Assembly (NCBI GenBank): GCA_026122225.1
Contig: JANEZZ010001956.1
Location: 2,172,501-2,236,500 of the forward strand
Reading direction: 5' to 3'
DNA length: 64,000 bases
From: Heloderma charlesbogerti
Taxonomy: Eukaryota; Chordata; Lepidosauria; Squamata; Helodermatidae
The notes beneath the pieces were generated by a model. It saw only the letters and a list, made by a program, of their open reading frames with translations. It had not been told where the DNA came from and did not search any database. Both the position numbers and the translations under genes were made by a program. Positions 1-29,391 of this stretch are shown in pieces (the stretch's first letter is position 1; every line of letters begins with the position of its first letter).

Positions 1-1161
1 GGCAGAGGAACTAGAGATCAAATCGCCAACATTCGCTGCATCATGGAGAAAGCAAGAGAATTCCAGAAAAACGTCTATTTCTGCTTCATTGACTACGCTA
101 AAGCCTTTGATTGTGTGGATCACAACAAACTGTGGCAAATTCTTAAAGTGATGGGAGTACCAGACCACCTTACCTGTCTCCTGAGAAACCTGTACGAGGG
201 TCAAGAAGCAACAGTAAGAACCAGACATGGAACAACCGATTGGTTCAAAATTGGGAAAGGAGTACGACAAGGCTGCATATTGTCACCCTGCTTATTTAAC
301 TTATATGCAGAGTACATCATGAGAAATGCCGGGTTGGATGAATCAGAGGTCGGAATTAAGATTGCTGGGAGAATTATCAACAACCTCCGATATGCAGACG
401 ATACCACCCTAATGGCAGAAAGCGAAGAGGATCTAAAGAGCCTCTTGTTGAGGGTGAAAGTGGAGAGTGCAAAAGCTGGTTTGAAACTCAACATAAAAAA
501 AACGAAGATCATGGCATCTGGCCCCATCACTTCCTGGCATATAGAAGGGGAAGAAATGGAAGCAGTGACAGATTTTACTTTCTTGGGCTCCAAGATCACC
601 GCAGACGGTGACTGTAGCCATGAAATTAAAAGACGCTTGCTCCTTGGGAGGAAAGCTATGGCCAACCTAGACAGCATAGTAAGAAGCAGAGACATCACCT
701 TGCCGACAAAGGTCCGTCTAATCAAAGCTCTGGTTTTCCCAGTAGTAATGTATGGCTGTGAGAGCTGGACTATAAGGAAGGCTGAGCGCCGAAGAATTGA
801 TGCTTTCGAACTGTGGTGCTGGAGAAGACTCTTACGAGTCCCCTGGACTGCAAGGAGGTCAAATCAGTCCATCCTAAAGGAAATCAACCCTGAGTGCTCA
901 TTGGAAGGACAGATAATGAAGCTGAAGCTCCAATATTTTGGCCACCTAATGCGAAGAGAAAACTCGCTGGAAAAGACCCTGATGCTGGGAAAGACTGAAG
1001 GCAAAAGGAGAAGGGGACGGCAGAGGATGAGATGGCTAGATAGCATCACGGATGCAATGAATATGAACTTGAGCACGCTCCGGGAGAGAGCGCAGGACAG
1101 GAAGGCCTGGTGTGCTATGGTCCATGGGGTCACGAAGAGTCGGACACGACTGAACGACTGA
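1..1161 (+). CDS. BovB reverse transcriptase, C-terminal portion (5' incomplete)
   Basis: The product is an RNA-dependent DNA polymerase used for target-primed reverse transcription of the BovB element. In view are the palm block with FIDYAKAFDCVDH near the left edge, a GVRQGCILSPCLFNLYAEY block, the catalytic YADD at 391-402, and the C-terminal RTE region with WCWRRLLRVPWTARRSNQS and a basic RRRGRQRMRW stretch. The frame is continuous upstream of the first ATG at 43 to base 1, so that ATG is internal and not the true start. No stop or frameshift interrupts the visible 387 codons, so the copy is young or recently active. The missing N-terminal endonuclease prevents judging whether the element is complete. 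Confidence 0.92.
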   Translation, partial: GRGTRDQIANIRCIMEKAREFQKNVYFCFIDYAKAFDCVDHNKLWQILKVMGVPDHLTCLLRNLYEGQEATVRTRHGTTDWFKIGKGVRQGCILSPCLFNLYAEYIMRNAGLDESEVGIKIAGRIINNLRYADDTTLMAESEEDLKSLLLRVKVESAKAGLKLNIKKTKIMASGPITSWHIEGEEMEAVTDFTFLGSKITADGDCSHEIKRRLLLGRKAMANLDSIVRSRDITLPTKVRLIKALVFPVVMYGCESWTIRKAERRRIDAFELWCWRRLLRVPWTARRSNQSILKEINPECSLEGQIMKLKLQYFGHLMRRENSLEKTLMLGKTEGKRRRGRQRMRWLDSITDAMNMNLSTLRERAQDRKAWCAMVHGVTKSRTRLND

Positions 1162-1180
1162 ACAACAACAACAACAACTG
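1..1180 (+). mobile_element. BovB (RTE-clade LINE), 3' part, cut by the window edge
   Basis: The reverse-transcriptase reading frame is open from base 1 to the stop at 1159-1161 and is followed directly by a (CAA)n tail (about 1162-1178), the usual end of RTE/BovB elements. Only the 3' half is in view; endonuclease and N-terminal RT lie outside. It sits in BTBD1 intron 7, antisense to that gene. BovB is known for patchy, horizontally spread distribution among squamates and ruminants. Confidence 0.93.
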
Positions 1181-1183
1181 CCT

Positions 1184-19420
<18,237 letters not shown>

Positions 19421-19564
19421 CGCAGCTCAGTGCATGCCGACAGAGATACTAATAATGAGAGAAGCATTCCATGCAACGGATAGCTCATTTCCTGGTTCGC
19501 ATTAAGAAGCCTTTAAAAAAAAAACAAAACAAAACTATCCCTGTATCATGGAGGCTGGAAGCTT

Positions 19565-19705
19565 ATAGAATCGTAGAATGGAAGGGGCCTAAAAGACCAT
19601 CCAGTCCAACCCCCTGCTCAGTGCAGGAATCCAGTTCAAAGCATCCCTGTCCGGCCTCGTTTTGAATGCCTCCAGTGTGGGAGAGCCCACCACCTCCCTA
19701 GGTCA
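19565..19705 (-). mobile_element. CR1 LINE 3' fragment
   Basis: Begins ATAGAATCGTAGAATGG, the inverse of the CR1 terminal ATTCTATG-type repeat, followed by CCATCCAGTCCAACCCCCTG and GAGAGCCCACCACCTCCCTA. Similar copies lie at 29151-29335 and 42059-42145. Confidence 0.75.
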
Positions 19706-19908
19706 TTGGTTCTGATTTCGGTGGGGCTGTGCATCCATTGTGGGGGTTCAGTCAGAACCAGCCAGGACTTTAAAGGAGCAATCCAAGGTGCTGGACACCA
19801 TCCCTAAATAGGTCCAGCATCTTGCATAGCATCTGTAGAGTTCTGGCTGGTTCTGATTGAAACCCAGAATGGATCACAGCCCCACTGAAATTGTAGCCAC
19901 CAGCCCCT
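19706..19908. repeat. Family D hairpin element, copy 1
   Basis: The left arm (CTGATTTCGGTGGGGCTGTG, GGTTCAGTCAGAACCAGCC) is mirrored by the right arm (GGCTGGTTCTGATTGAAACC, CAGCCCCACTGAAATTG). About 200 bp; other copies at 30293-30492 and 57911-58066. It lies between a CR1 fragment and a family F repeat. Confidence 0.78.
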
Positions 19909-20462
19909 ACCACAGGATATAGTGATGGCCACCGATTTGGATGGCTTTAAAAGCGGGTTGGACAAATTCCTGGAGGAAAAGGCTATCAATGAGAGCCAGC
20001 ATGGTGTAGTCGCGAGAGTGCTGGACTGGGAGTCGGGAGATCCGGGTTCTAGTCCCCACTCGGCCATGGAAGCTCACTGGGTGACTTTGGGCCAGTCACG
20101 GACTCTCAGCCCAACCTACCTCACAGGGTTGTTGTTGTGAGGATAAAATGGAGGAGGAGGATTATGTATGCCACCTTGAGTTCCTTGGAGGAAAAAAGGC
20201 GGGATATAAATGTAATAAATAAATATAAATAAATAAATAAATAAATAAATGGCTACTAGTCCTGATGGCTGTGTGCTACCTCCAGGACCGGAGGCAGTGA
20301 GCCTATATACACCAAGTGCTGGGGAACGTGGGCGGGAGGGTGATGTTGCGCTCATGCCCTGCTTGTGGGTTCCTGGTCAACAGCTGGTTGGCCACTGTGT
20401 GAACAGAATGCTGGACTAGATGGACCTTGGGCTGATCCAGCCTTAGGGCTCTTCTCATGTTC
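19909..20462 (+). repeat. Family F interspersed repeat, split by a SINE
   Basis: The left part (to 19990) reads ATAGTGATGGCCACC...GGACAAATTCCTGGAGG; the right part resumes at 20251 with GGCTACTAGTCCTGATGGC and ends GGGCTGATCCAGCC...TTCTCATGTTCTTA. Uninterrupted relatives lie at 29757-30290 and 44826-45392. Confidence 0.8.
19991..20250 (+). mobile_element. tRNA-derived SINE with (AAAT)n tail
   Basis: GAGCCAGCATGGTGTAGTCG holds a pol III A box and GGTTCTAGTCC a B box. The 3' part (GGGTTGTTGTTGTGAGGATA, GCGGGATATAAATGTAATAA) ends in AAAT repeats. Same family at 43364-43597, and diverged at 26035-26240, 36092-36297 (-) and 40500-40745 (-). It has inserted into a family F repeat. Confidence 0.88.
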
Positions 20463-20635
20463 TTATGAGTTTATAGCACCTATGAATGGGCCCCAGCCGG
20501 TCCACCCCTGAATAAAGGAAAAGAAATAGGAATCCCCCCCCCCATTTATCTCGGGTCTTGTTTCCTCGTATGGATTTTTATTTTTGTTTTTAACCATTAA
20601 AAACAAACAAACTAGTCCTGCGTGCCAACATCAGG

Positions 20636-21140
20636 TCCAATGCAAATATAGTCCATTCTCCCCATATTGCAGGTGTGGAAGATAGTGGCCCATAACCTCT
20701 CTGCAATGTATTCCACTGTTAATACCGCAAGATGGGAATCCAGCTAAGGCTGAGTGGCTTACAACAACCCTATCGGGAAGTCCAATAGTATTATACCTCT
20801 ACTGCATGTTGGGGGTCAGTCTGAAACTGAGAATTTAGCTTCTGCAGTGTTGTCCAGTGGTTTTATACACATATAGCAGGCTGGGAGCTGAGCTGAAGAT
20901 GAGAGCAGTTTACCACACTCCTGCAGTGTCCGGTGGTGTTATCCCCCATGTTGCAAATTGGGGATTGGGCTGAGACAGTAACAAAGAACAGCCCTGCAAT
21001 GCAGTCTATCTGTTGCAGTTTGGGTGGCTGTGCGGAGAGTAGCTTATGACATTCCTCAGCTGGTCAGTCCTGCAACGTAGTCCATTGCCAATATTGCAGG
21101 TCAGAGGCGGGGCTGAGGTTGTTTTGGATTTCCAGGCAAC
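20636..21140 (+). repeat. Degenerate tandem repeat, about seven units of 70-79 bp
   Basis: The phrase CTGCARTGTRGTCC recurs at about 20701, 20842, 20921, 20993 and 21070, with a weaker unit at 20772 and one before 20701. Each unit continues with an ATATTGCAGGT-like word, a GGGGCTGAG-like word and AGTAGCTTAYGACA-like sequence. Confidence 0.65.
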
Positions 21141-23324
21141 AATCCACCATACTCAGGTTACAAAGTCAGTCTACTTAAATGGACCTGAGTTCAAATGAGC
21201 ATGAACTCATCCCTTTGCTGGTACCTTTCTGTTTTGGGACAGACACACTGGCCGAAGCACAGCTATAATAAAACTGGATTCCTCCACTGATTTCTATGGA
21301 CAGCTCTTCCTTCTGCCCAACAATCTTTTTACCCTTGAAGGCCTATTTTACTGAAACCAGAAATTCAAGGATTCTGTGTGTGCACTTTTTCTCATCTGTG
21401 TGTGACTGCTCTAATCATCAGTCTTAGGGATAAGAAAAATTAGAGTGATACAATCTGAACTTCCAATTTCTACTGAAAGTCACTATTGGCAATTATTTTC
21501 CATGGATGCAGAGTAGTGCTGGGCCATCTATATAGTAAAATCCTCTATACATTTTCATTTGAGGTTAGAGTAGAAAATCAGTTCACATGTATAGACTGAC
21601 AGTGCCAATAAGAACTGAGATCACTTCCCACTCAAAGAAGCCGGTAGAGCAAGCAATTTTAAGGACTATGTGAGGATAATGTCATTGTATAGTTTAGTCA
21701 GTCAGTAGCACTGGATTTAGTTTTATCTGTGTGTCAAGAATTTCCGTGTCTGGTCTCTTCTTGTTTAGACAATAATGTTCTTTCCCATCCAAGTGTAGCT
21801 TAAAAAAACAGCAACACAAGAAAAAAGGAGCCTTGATGTTTCCCATCAACAGTTACCACCTGGACAGCAGACTAAGCAGGGACACAGGTCATCTGGTCAC
21901 ACTCTTCCCTATTATGGTGAGACATATTATATTTCTACTTAAATTATAGTCGTGATTTCTAAGTTTGCATCTATACATATAAATTAGCATATACAAATTT
22001 TATAGAAATTGGTGTCTTCTTTTGTTCTCTTTTTTGAGCAATGTGTTTCCTTTTTTGGGGTGATGTGTAAGTGGCCACCCCAGGAGTAAGATCCATTACT
22101 ACTGGTCCCAGAGCATGGTCAGAAAGCAAATGATGTGGCTCATCTGCCTTGCTGGTGCTAAGTAGGTCTGGATCTGGTCAGTGGCGGAATGGGAGGCCAC
22201 CTGGGAATCCCATGAACGCCATCTTGAGTTACATGACCAAGGTAAGGCAGGAGGGATATAGAAATGCACTAAACAAATGCATAAGACTGTTCTGCACATG
22301 ATGTATCCCTCTGCCACCAGTGTATCAGGAATACATACTGAAAATCCGGGCTTCGTCTGAGCCTTGCAACCTGGTTTCAGCAGGGAGAGATAAGAACAAA
22401 GAACAGAGCACCTGTAAGAATGTGCACAGCACCGTCTCCTTGACAAGCAAATATAAGAATTTGCTACTGGGGAGGAAGATATTTTCCCCTGGATTTTCCT
22501 GTGCTTCAAGATGCTGCAGAGCATCTCCTCTAGAAAGAAAGTGTACAATGCACATGCTAGGTGCTATTTTGGAAACACTATCTTCCCTGCCACTAGGAGA
22601 GCCAGTGATGTAGAGGCCAGCGGTTGGTTTGGTGCTATTTTCTAAAGGGACATTACTTACTCAAAATTTGCTGTTCTTAAATTGCACCCCCAATTTACTT
22701 TCTGGGAATGAGATTTCCAGCTGATCTCATAAACAAGGGGAGGCCAGCCTCCAGCCCGTGACCTTACCCAATTTGGGACACGGAGGGCTGAGCATCTTCT
22801 GTGGGCCACTTCCCCTCCCCAAACCCCTTCCCCTGACCTGGAGAGAGGAATCCCCATGTTATCTCCAATCTCTGGGGATTCCCCCGCCAGACCTTTCTTG
22901 TGCCCAATCGGGACACGAGTGGGGTGGGAAAGAGGTGCTCAACTTGGCTGGCGCTTGCAGGAGCCAGCTCTCGCCAGCACTGTCTGAGTCGGTTTCTCTT
23001 TGCAAGGAGAGGCACAAAGTAAAACATGTAGGTGATGTGTGAGGATGATATGGGAGGGGTCAGGGCTGAGGCGGGGCTCCACCCCTGCAATATCGTCCAG
23101 CCCACCAGTTTGGTCTGGGGGAGCAATTTGACCCCTGGACGTGAAAATAGATTTCCTCTTTTCCCTGTCATAAATGGACCAGTGTTAAAACTGCTTTCAG
23201 CTCAATATGTAATCAATGTAGCGTATCCTTCTAGTGCCCTCCTAATGCATTGGAGTGCATCTCCCATCATTTCCAGTCAGCATGGCTAACGGGACTTGCA
23301 GCCCAACACCCCCTCTCCGGGAGA
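21141..23324. other. Intergenic sequence, no gene recognised
   Basis: No conserved exon or clear repeat boundary. A half family-B unit (CATCTCCCATCATTTCC, CAGTCAGCATGGC) lies at about 23235-23320 just before the L2 coding sequence. Confidence 0.45.
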
Positions 23325-25894
23325 CCAAGGTTGCTGAGTGCATGTACTGGAGGCTGGGCCCAAAGGGCAGTCTGGGGATTCTGCTCGTGTACTGTCCACC
23401 CTGCTGCACGACTGACTCCCTGACCGAGGTGCTTGAGGTGGTCTCTGATGTGCGTGTACAGTCCCCTAACTTACTGGTGTTGGGGGACTTCAACGTACAT
23501 TCGGAGGCCATCCTCACAGGAGCACCTCGGGACTTCATGGAGACCATGGCCTCCTGGGAGCTGCACCATATTCTAACTGGGCCCACCCATGTAGCCGGTC
23601 ATGCACTAGACCTTGTGTTTGTTTCTGGAGAAGCGGGGAGTGATCTGGAAGTCGGGGGTATATCCACCACCCCCTTGTCATGGTCAGATCACTATCTGGT
23701 GACGTTGGACTTCTCGGTTCCATAACCCCTCCGCAGGGGTGGAGGACCCATTAAAATGGTCCGCCCCAGGCGTCTTATGGATCCAAATGGATTCCTGAAC
23801 GCGCTTGGGGATTCTCTGGGGCATGCCAATGGCCTCTCGGTCGAGACCCTGGTGGGTGGCTGGAATGCCGCAATCACTGGGGCATTAGATCGGGTGGCTC
23901 CGAAACGCCCTCTCCCCCTGAACAGGGCTCGGACTGCACCATGGTTCAATCCGCAGTTACGAGCTCTGAAACAGGAGGTGAGACGGCTAGAGCACCGGTG
24001 GCGGAAGTCTCTCTCCAAAGACGATCAGACACGGGCTAGAGCTGTATCTTCAGCCTATCACATGGCGGTGAAGGCAGCAAAAAAGGAATATTATGCTGCC
24101 TCCATCGCGTCTGCAGAGTGCTGCCCCAGGAGGCTGTTCCAAGTGGTCCGGAGCCTGGTCGGTCCTGTGGCTCCAGAACCACTGGAGCATTCTAAGGCCT
24201 CCTGTGAGGCTTTGGCAAGGCACTTTGCAGATAAAATTGATCAGATTAGGTGTGTTACTCTGCACGCTGTGGATACAGTTAGTGAGCAAGAGGCGGCCTG
24301 TGGCAAACCAGTTTTGTGGGATTGGTTCCAGCTTCTTCCTCCTGATGAAGTGGACAAGGTGCTTTCATCTGTAAGGCCGACCACCTGCTTACTTGATCCT
24401 TGCCCATCTTGGCTCATTATGAGCTGCAGAGAGAGACTGGGTGAGGGGATCAAGGCGGTGGTGAACGCCTCCCTTGAGGAGGGAGTGATGCCATCAGCCC
24501 TCAAGGAGGCAGTGATAAGACCGCTCTTAAAGAAGCCCTCCTTGGATCCTCAAGTTCTGAACAACTTTCGCCCAGTCTCAAATCTGCCATTTTTGGGCAA
24601 GGTGATTGAGCGGGTGGTGGCGGTGCAGTTGAAGGCACACTTGGAAGAAACTGATTATCTAGACTCATTTCAGTCGGGCTTCAGGCCTGGGCATGGGACA
24701 GAAACGGCCTTGGTCGCCTTGGTGGATGATATGAGGAGGGCTCTGGATAGGGGTGAATGCTCCTTCCTTGTTCTCCTTGACCTCTCAGCGGCTTTTGATA
24801 CCGTTGACCACGGTATCCTCCTGGACCGCCTGGAGGGGTTGGGCATTGGAGACACTGTATTGCGGTGGTTCCGGTCCTTCCTCTCCGGCAGATACCAGAG
24901 GGTAGCACTGGGAGAGGAGGTTTCAGACCCGTGGCCACTTACTTGTGGGGTGCCACAGGGTTCCATCCTCTCCCCGATGCTATTTAACATCTATGTGAAG
25001 CCACTGGGGGCTATCATCAGGAGGTTTGGGGTGCAGTGTCATCAATATGCGGATGACATGCAGCTCTACCTCTCATTCAAATCTTCACCAAGGTTGGCTG
25101 TAGAATCCCTGTCCAAATGTCTGGAGACGGTGAGTGGCTGGATGGGGAGGAATAAGCTGAAGCTCAACCCTGACAAGACCGAGGTACTTTTGGTGGGAGA
25201 CAAGAGGAGGCTGGGGGATGTTGACCTGGTGTTGAATGGGGTACGGCTATCCTTGAAAGACCAGGTCCACAGCCTGGGGGTCATTTTGGACTCCCAGCTG
25301 TCCATGGAGGCTCAGGTGTCAGCTGTGAGTCGGACAGCGCTGTATCAACTCCATCTGATACGGCGGCTGCGCCCCTTCCTTCCCGACCATCTGCTCCCAT
25401 CGGTAGTACATGCCCTGGTCTCCTCTCGTTTAGACTACTGTGATGCGCTCTACGTGGGGTTACCCTTGAAGATGGTTCGGAAACTGCAGCTGGTACAGAA
25501 CGCGGCAGCTCGCCTGATTAAAGGCAGCCGCCGGCGAGATCACATCACTCCAGTGCTGAAGGAGTTGCACTGGTTACCAGTTGTTTTCCGGGCCAAATTC
25601 AAGGTGTTGGTTTTGACCTTTAAAACCCTATATGGTTCCGGCCCAGCCTATCTTAAGGAGCGCCTCCAGCAACACCAGACAGGCCGCTTAACAAGATCAG
25701 CCTCGGATGGCCTTCTCTCTGTCCCATCAGCCAGGACAGCTAGACTGGTGGGGATGAGGGAGAGGGCCTTTTCTGTGGTGGCCCCCACTCTGTGGAACTC
25801 CCTCCCTAGGGAACTCCGTCATGCCCCCTCTTTAATGAGCTTCCGTCGTGCATTAAAAACGTTGTTGTTCAGGCAGGCATTTGGGGTGGGTTAG
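23325..25894 (+). pseudogene. L2 ORF2 (endonuclease C-terminus plus reverse transcriptase), one nonsense codon
   Basis: The protein would nick target DNA and copy the element RNA. Before the stop: GILLVYCPPCC, LLVLGDFNVHSE (APE-type endonuclease motif), HALDLVF and WSDHYLV. After it, from ATG 23756 in the same frame, 712 codons: NNFRPVSNLPFLGKVIERVV, QSGFRPGHGTETALV, LLDLSAAFDTVDHG, GVPQGSILSPMLFNIYV, the catalytic YADD at 25046-25057 (about residue 431), then the conserved tail HITPVLKELHWLPV and RERAFSVVAPTLWNSLPREL. One point substitution explains the interruption. Confidence 0.9.
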
Positions 25895-26033
25895 GGTATT
25901 TAAAAAAAAATGTTTATGGTAAAATTTTATTGTTTTAAATTGTTTTATGGTGGGTTGTACATCGCCCAGAGTGGCTGGGTGACCAGTCAGATGGGCGATT
26001 AATAAATTTAATAAATAAATAAATAAACACAGG
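23325..26033 (+). mobile_element. L2 (CR1-group) LINE, 5'-truncated, nearly intact ORF2
   Basis: Coding sequence runs from the late endonuclease domain through RT to the ORF2 end at 25894, followed by a short 3' UTR (GTACATCGCCCAGAGTGGCT) and a (AATA)n tail to about 26030. The only lesion in this stretch is one in-frame stop (TAA at 23723-23725). The N-terminal endonuclease and any ORF1 are absent. Lies between BTBD1 and TM6SF1. Confidence 0.9.
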
Positions 26034-26034
26034 A

Positions 26035-26240
26035 AGGCTGGTGTAGTGGTGAGAGTGCTGAGCTTCGACGGGGAAGACCCGGATTCAAATCCCACTCAGC
26101 TGTGAAGTTCATTGGCTGATCTTGGGGCAGCCAGCACCTTTCTGCCTTGCCTATTTCATAGGGTTGTTTTGAAGATAAAATGAGAATGTCACCCTGAGCA
26201 CCTTGGCCAAAGGATAGGACCCAAATGTGATTAAATTCGA
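26035..26240 (+). mobile_element. tRNA-derived SINE, diverged
   Basis: GCTGGTGTAGTGGTGAGAGT (A box), GGATTCAAATCCC (B box) and GGGTTGTTTTGAAGATAAAA match the SINE at 19991. Starts directly after the L2 tail. Confidence 0.8.
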
Positions 26241-27204
26241 TTCAGGAGGCGCCCACCACACCCTCACAACACCTTATTTGCTGCATAGAGCAGGAACCCA
26301 ATTTAATCAAGCACACAATATGTTATTTTAAAAAGCCATCTGCAAAAGTAGGAAACCTGCCAGTCATAATTTTGAGTTGCATCTAAATTTAATTCTAATC
26401 CACTTGCTCTGAGCAACATAATGAACAATTTTGCCATCTGCAGGAAATTTGAGGTAAGTTCCAGCATTTAAAAAATACTCATGGGCACTGATACAATTTA
26501 TCCTTTCCAGATCTATCCAGATCTATAGATGTCTGTGTCTAACTCTAATTAGCAACTTTTAAAAGCTTGGGAAATGCAAACAAAATGCTATAAGAGGCAA
26601 CAGCATTATTAGCTATTGGTGGGCAACTGCCAATTCTAAACGTTTTCTAACTGAAAATGCGAACGTGGTGTGCTGTTGAGCCACAGTGATGTTTTCCCTA
26701 GACAAAACTCTAGGGGTATTAGAAAATAAAAATATTTTTTATTTAAAAACATTTTTCTGTGAGTCTCACTCTGTGCAAGAAATTGTTCTGTATTACGCTG
26801 GGCATAGAGAAGGGGTGTTGAATCACTTACAGCCTGAGGGGCAAATCAATTTTAGAGAAGCTTTCGGAGCCTGCATTCCAGTGGTGGGCAGGGCCAAATG
26901 CAAAAGCGGGCAGGGCCAAAATACCAGCATATTTTATCCTATAGCTCTAATTGCCAGTAATGAAGTCTTAGGAGAGGCACTTCTCAACCTTTTAGAATGG
27001 AGAAAAAACTGCACAAAACCCAGGAAACCACCAAAAGATGGGCAGCTGGGGGGTGGGGAAGGGTGGGGCTAGAAGGCTGGATTAGGAGCCCAGACAGGCC
27101 AAATTTGACCATGGGCCCAAATTTCGACACCTCTGGCTTCGAGGAAAGGTGTTGCTGTGACCCCATCCCACTGATAGAGGGAAAGCTCAGTTGCAGTAAG
27201 GCCT
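26241..27204. other. Intergenic sequence with a low-copy repeat
   Basis: 26800-27130 contains GGGCAGGGCCAAA words resembling 29645-29760 (GGTGGGTGGGGCCAAATGGG), so an unnamed shared repeat. Otherwise nothing recognised. Confidence 0.4.
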
Positions 27205-27400
27205 ATTTTTAAAAAACCCTGTTGGACCAGGCCAAGGATCTGTCTAGTCTACCATCCTGTTTCCCACCGTGGCCAAAGTGATGCTTCCAGGAGGTCCACA
27301 TGGAGGACATTTAGTCAATAATAGACCTGTGTTTTCCCTCCATGAACCTGCAGTAGTCTAGCAGGCCAGAGCTTGCAGGGACACATTATGGCACTTTTTT
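27205..27400 (-). repeat. Family F repeat 3' end, inverted
   Basis: CCCTGTTGGACCAGGCCAAG and the following CATCCTGTTTCCCACCGTGG are the inverse of the conserved 3' end of family F. Confidence 0.65.
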
Positions 27401-27751
27401 TTATTAGCAGGAACCAGGACATCCCCCCCCCCCTCAAAATTCTCTCTTCCGTCTGTGCTTAGCTACAATCCTCACAGTAGCTGGGGGGAAGTCGATTTTC
27501 CCAGCAATAATATATTGTTTCTTGTTGTAAAGTGTTTTGGGTGGCTTGGTCTTCAGTGGACAATTAAGGCCAACTAGCTTTACAAAAGATGAACTCCTGG
27601 TGTAGATGAAAACTATTAGAACTGTGTTTTTTTTAATATGGATCAATATAGCTGCGTGCATTTTTGGCCTTTTCTTGGGGGTGCAGTTATGGGGAATGTC
27701 ATGACGAGTGCCTGCCCTTCAAAACTGACCACTTCCAATTGGTACTGAGGG

Positions 27752-28628
27752 TAGGGATGTATGAGAATTCCATTTGGGGGGTGAAAACTCAACAGATTTT
27801 TCTGGTTTGGCCTTGGCAGATTTCGTTCTATTTCCCCCTGCTGAAGTTGACTTGATCTGTAGTGAGTCGATCCAATACGTGGATTCGGGTTTTTTAATGG
27901 CAGCAATCTGTGCAAATTTAATTGGGGGGGGGTCTTGAAATGTGCACAGATGGGGTTGTTGGTTTTAAAAAATATTTTTCTATTGGCGATCTTACGCAAG
28001 TGCACATGACTGGAAGTCTGCCTGTCTGTTCTGTAGCCCTGTAGAGGCATGTTCCCCTCTTGCAAATATCTATATCAGTTTCATCCCCTCCACACACAAC
28101 TTCCTTTAGCCCAGCAGAGTTCTATTCAGTACTTGCCAACAAATTTCTCAGTTTCATCCTCCACTTTGGCCCAGGGAAGGGAGGGGGGGCTTCCCTTGGA
28201 AGTTGAAGCGGAGGATGAAATTGACAAGTTCTTTTCCAAGTACAAAATATGCCTCTGCTGGGCTAAAGGAAATAGTGTGTGGAGAGGATGAAACTGAACA
28301 AGGATATTTACAAGAAGGGGAATATGCCTCTGTGGGACTACATAGTAGTCAGGCAGACTTGAGACCGTGTGCACTTGTGCAAGATCACCATTTTTTTTAA
28401 ATTAAAAATTGCAACCCCATTTGCACAGATTTCATGACCCCCCCCCCAAATCCAATTTGTAGAAATTGCCATTTGCACAAATGGCAGGACCTGAAAAAAA
28501 CATGTGCAAAACGTTTCTGGAATTGGAAAAAAGATCTGCTATGGTCCACTGCCACTTACCAGAATGGAAACATGGCAGAATCCCATCAGGCGTATATGGA
28601 ATGGAGTTCCTAGCATTGCACATCCCTA
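27752..28628. mobile_element. 877-bp foldback element, TAGGGATG termini
   Basis: Starts TAGGGATGTATGAGAATTCC and ends with the inverse of TAGGGATGTGCAATGC. The halves pair over nearly the full length: TTGGCGATCTTACGCAAGTG with GTGCACTTGTGCAAGATC, TTAGCCCAGCAGAG with CTCTGCTGGGCTAA, and a centre near 28181 (GGGAAG...CTTCCC). No clear target duplication. No transposase. Confidence 0.8.
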
Positions 28629-29150
28629 AGCATACTGCCTCTGAACACGGAGGTTCTATTTTTGTGTAGAAGTTGTGGTAGCGGTACTGCCATTGGGTAA
28701 TTTTAGACTCTGGGCTTAATGGTTTTAGCATTAAGATGGTAATAATGTGTATTACTTCACTTACTTCAGAATGCTGTGAGCCAGCCTTGCTGCAGGCCCT
28801 CCTGGCCATTCTGCTGACTGGGGCCCTGGACTCCAGCCCCAAAGTCCTGCCTTCACAGCACTACTGGTTGATAGACCTATTCGCCCTGAAGATGAGAGTA
28901 CGGTCAGTGTTGGTTTTCCTCCTTGGCTCAAAACGACTGCCAAGAAAAGCACGTAGCCAGAATGCTTGAATGTTTTGAGAACCTATTCCTTTCTTCCCAG
29001 CTAAATATTCTGCCCCATTAGAACACATTAGCACACATGTTTCCTTTCTGCCAAAGAGAGAAGAAACACAAGCATGGGTGGTTTTCCATGTGACGAGCGA
29101 TGATTCATCTTGAAATTTGTCATGCACGCTAATTTATCAGTCAAAAAGAA
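28629..29150. other. Intergenic sequence with a shared repeat block
   Basis: 28690-28850 (TAATTTTAGACTCTGGG, GGGGCCCTGGACTCCAGCCC) resembles 42128-42530 (TAATTTTAGACCCTGG, CCTGGACTTTGGCCC), so an unnamed repeat. No gene recognised. Confidence 0.4.
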
Positions 29151-29335
29151 TAGAATCATAGAATAGTAGGGTTAGAAGGGGCCTACAAGACCATCAAGTC
29201 CAACCAATGCCCTGCTCCATGCAGGAATCCAAGTCAGAGCATCCCTGACAGATGGCTGTCCAGCCTCGTCTTGAATGTCTCCAGTGTGGGAGAGCCCACC
29301 ACCTCCCTAGGTCACTGGTTCCATCATCGTATTGC
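29151..29335 (-). mobile_element. CR1 LINE 3' fragment
   Basis: TAGAATCATAGAATAGTAGG, then CATCAAGTCCAACC and GGGAGAGCCCACCACCTCCC, parallel to 19565-19705. Confidence 0.78.
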
Positions 29336-29391
29336 TTTAGAGTGATTGCAGTTGTCTCCACCCTCCCAGATGTATGCTATGTATCAGACTT

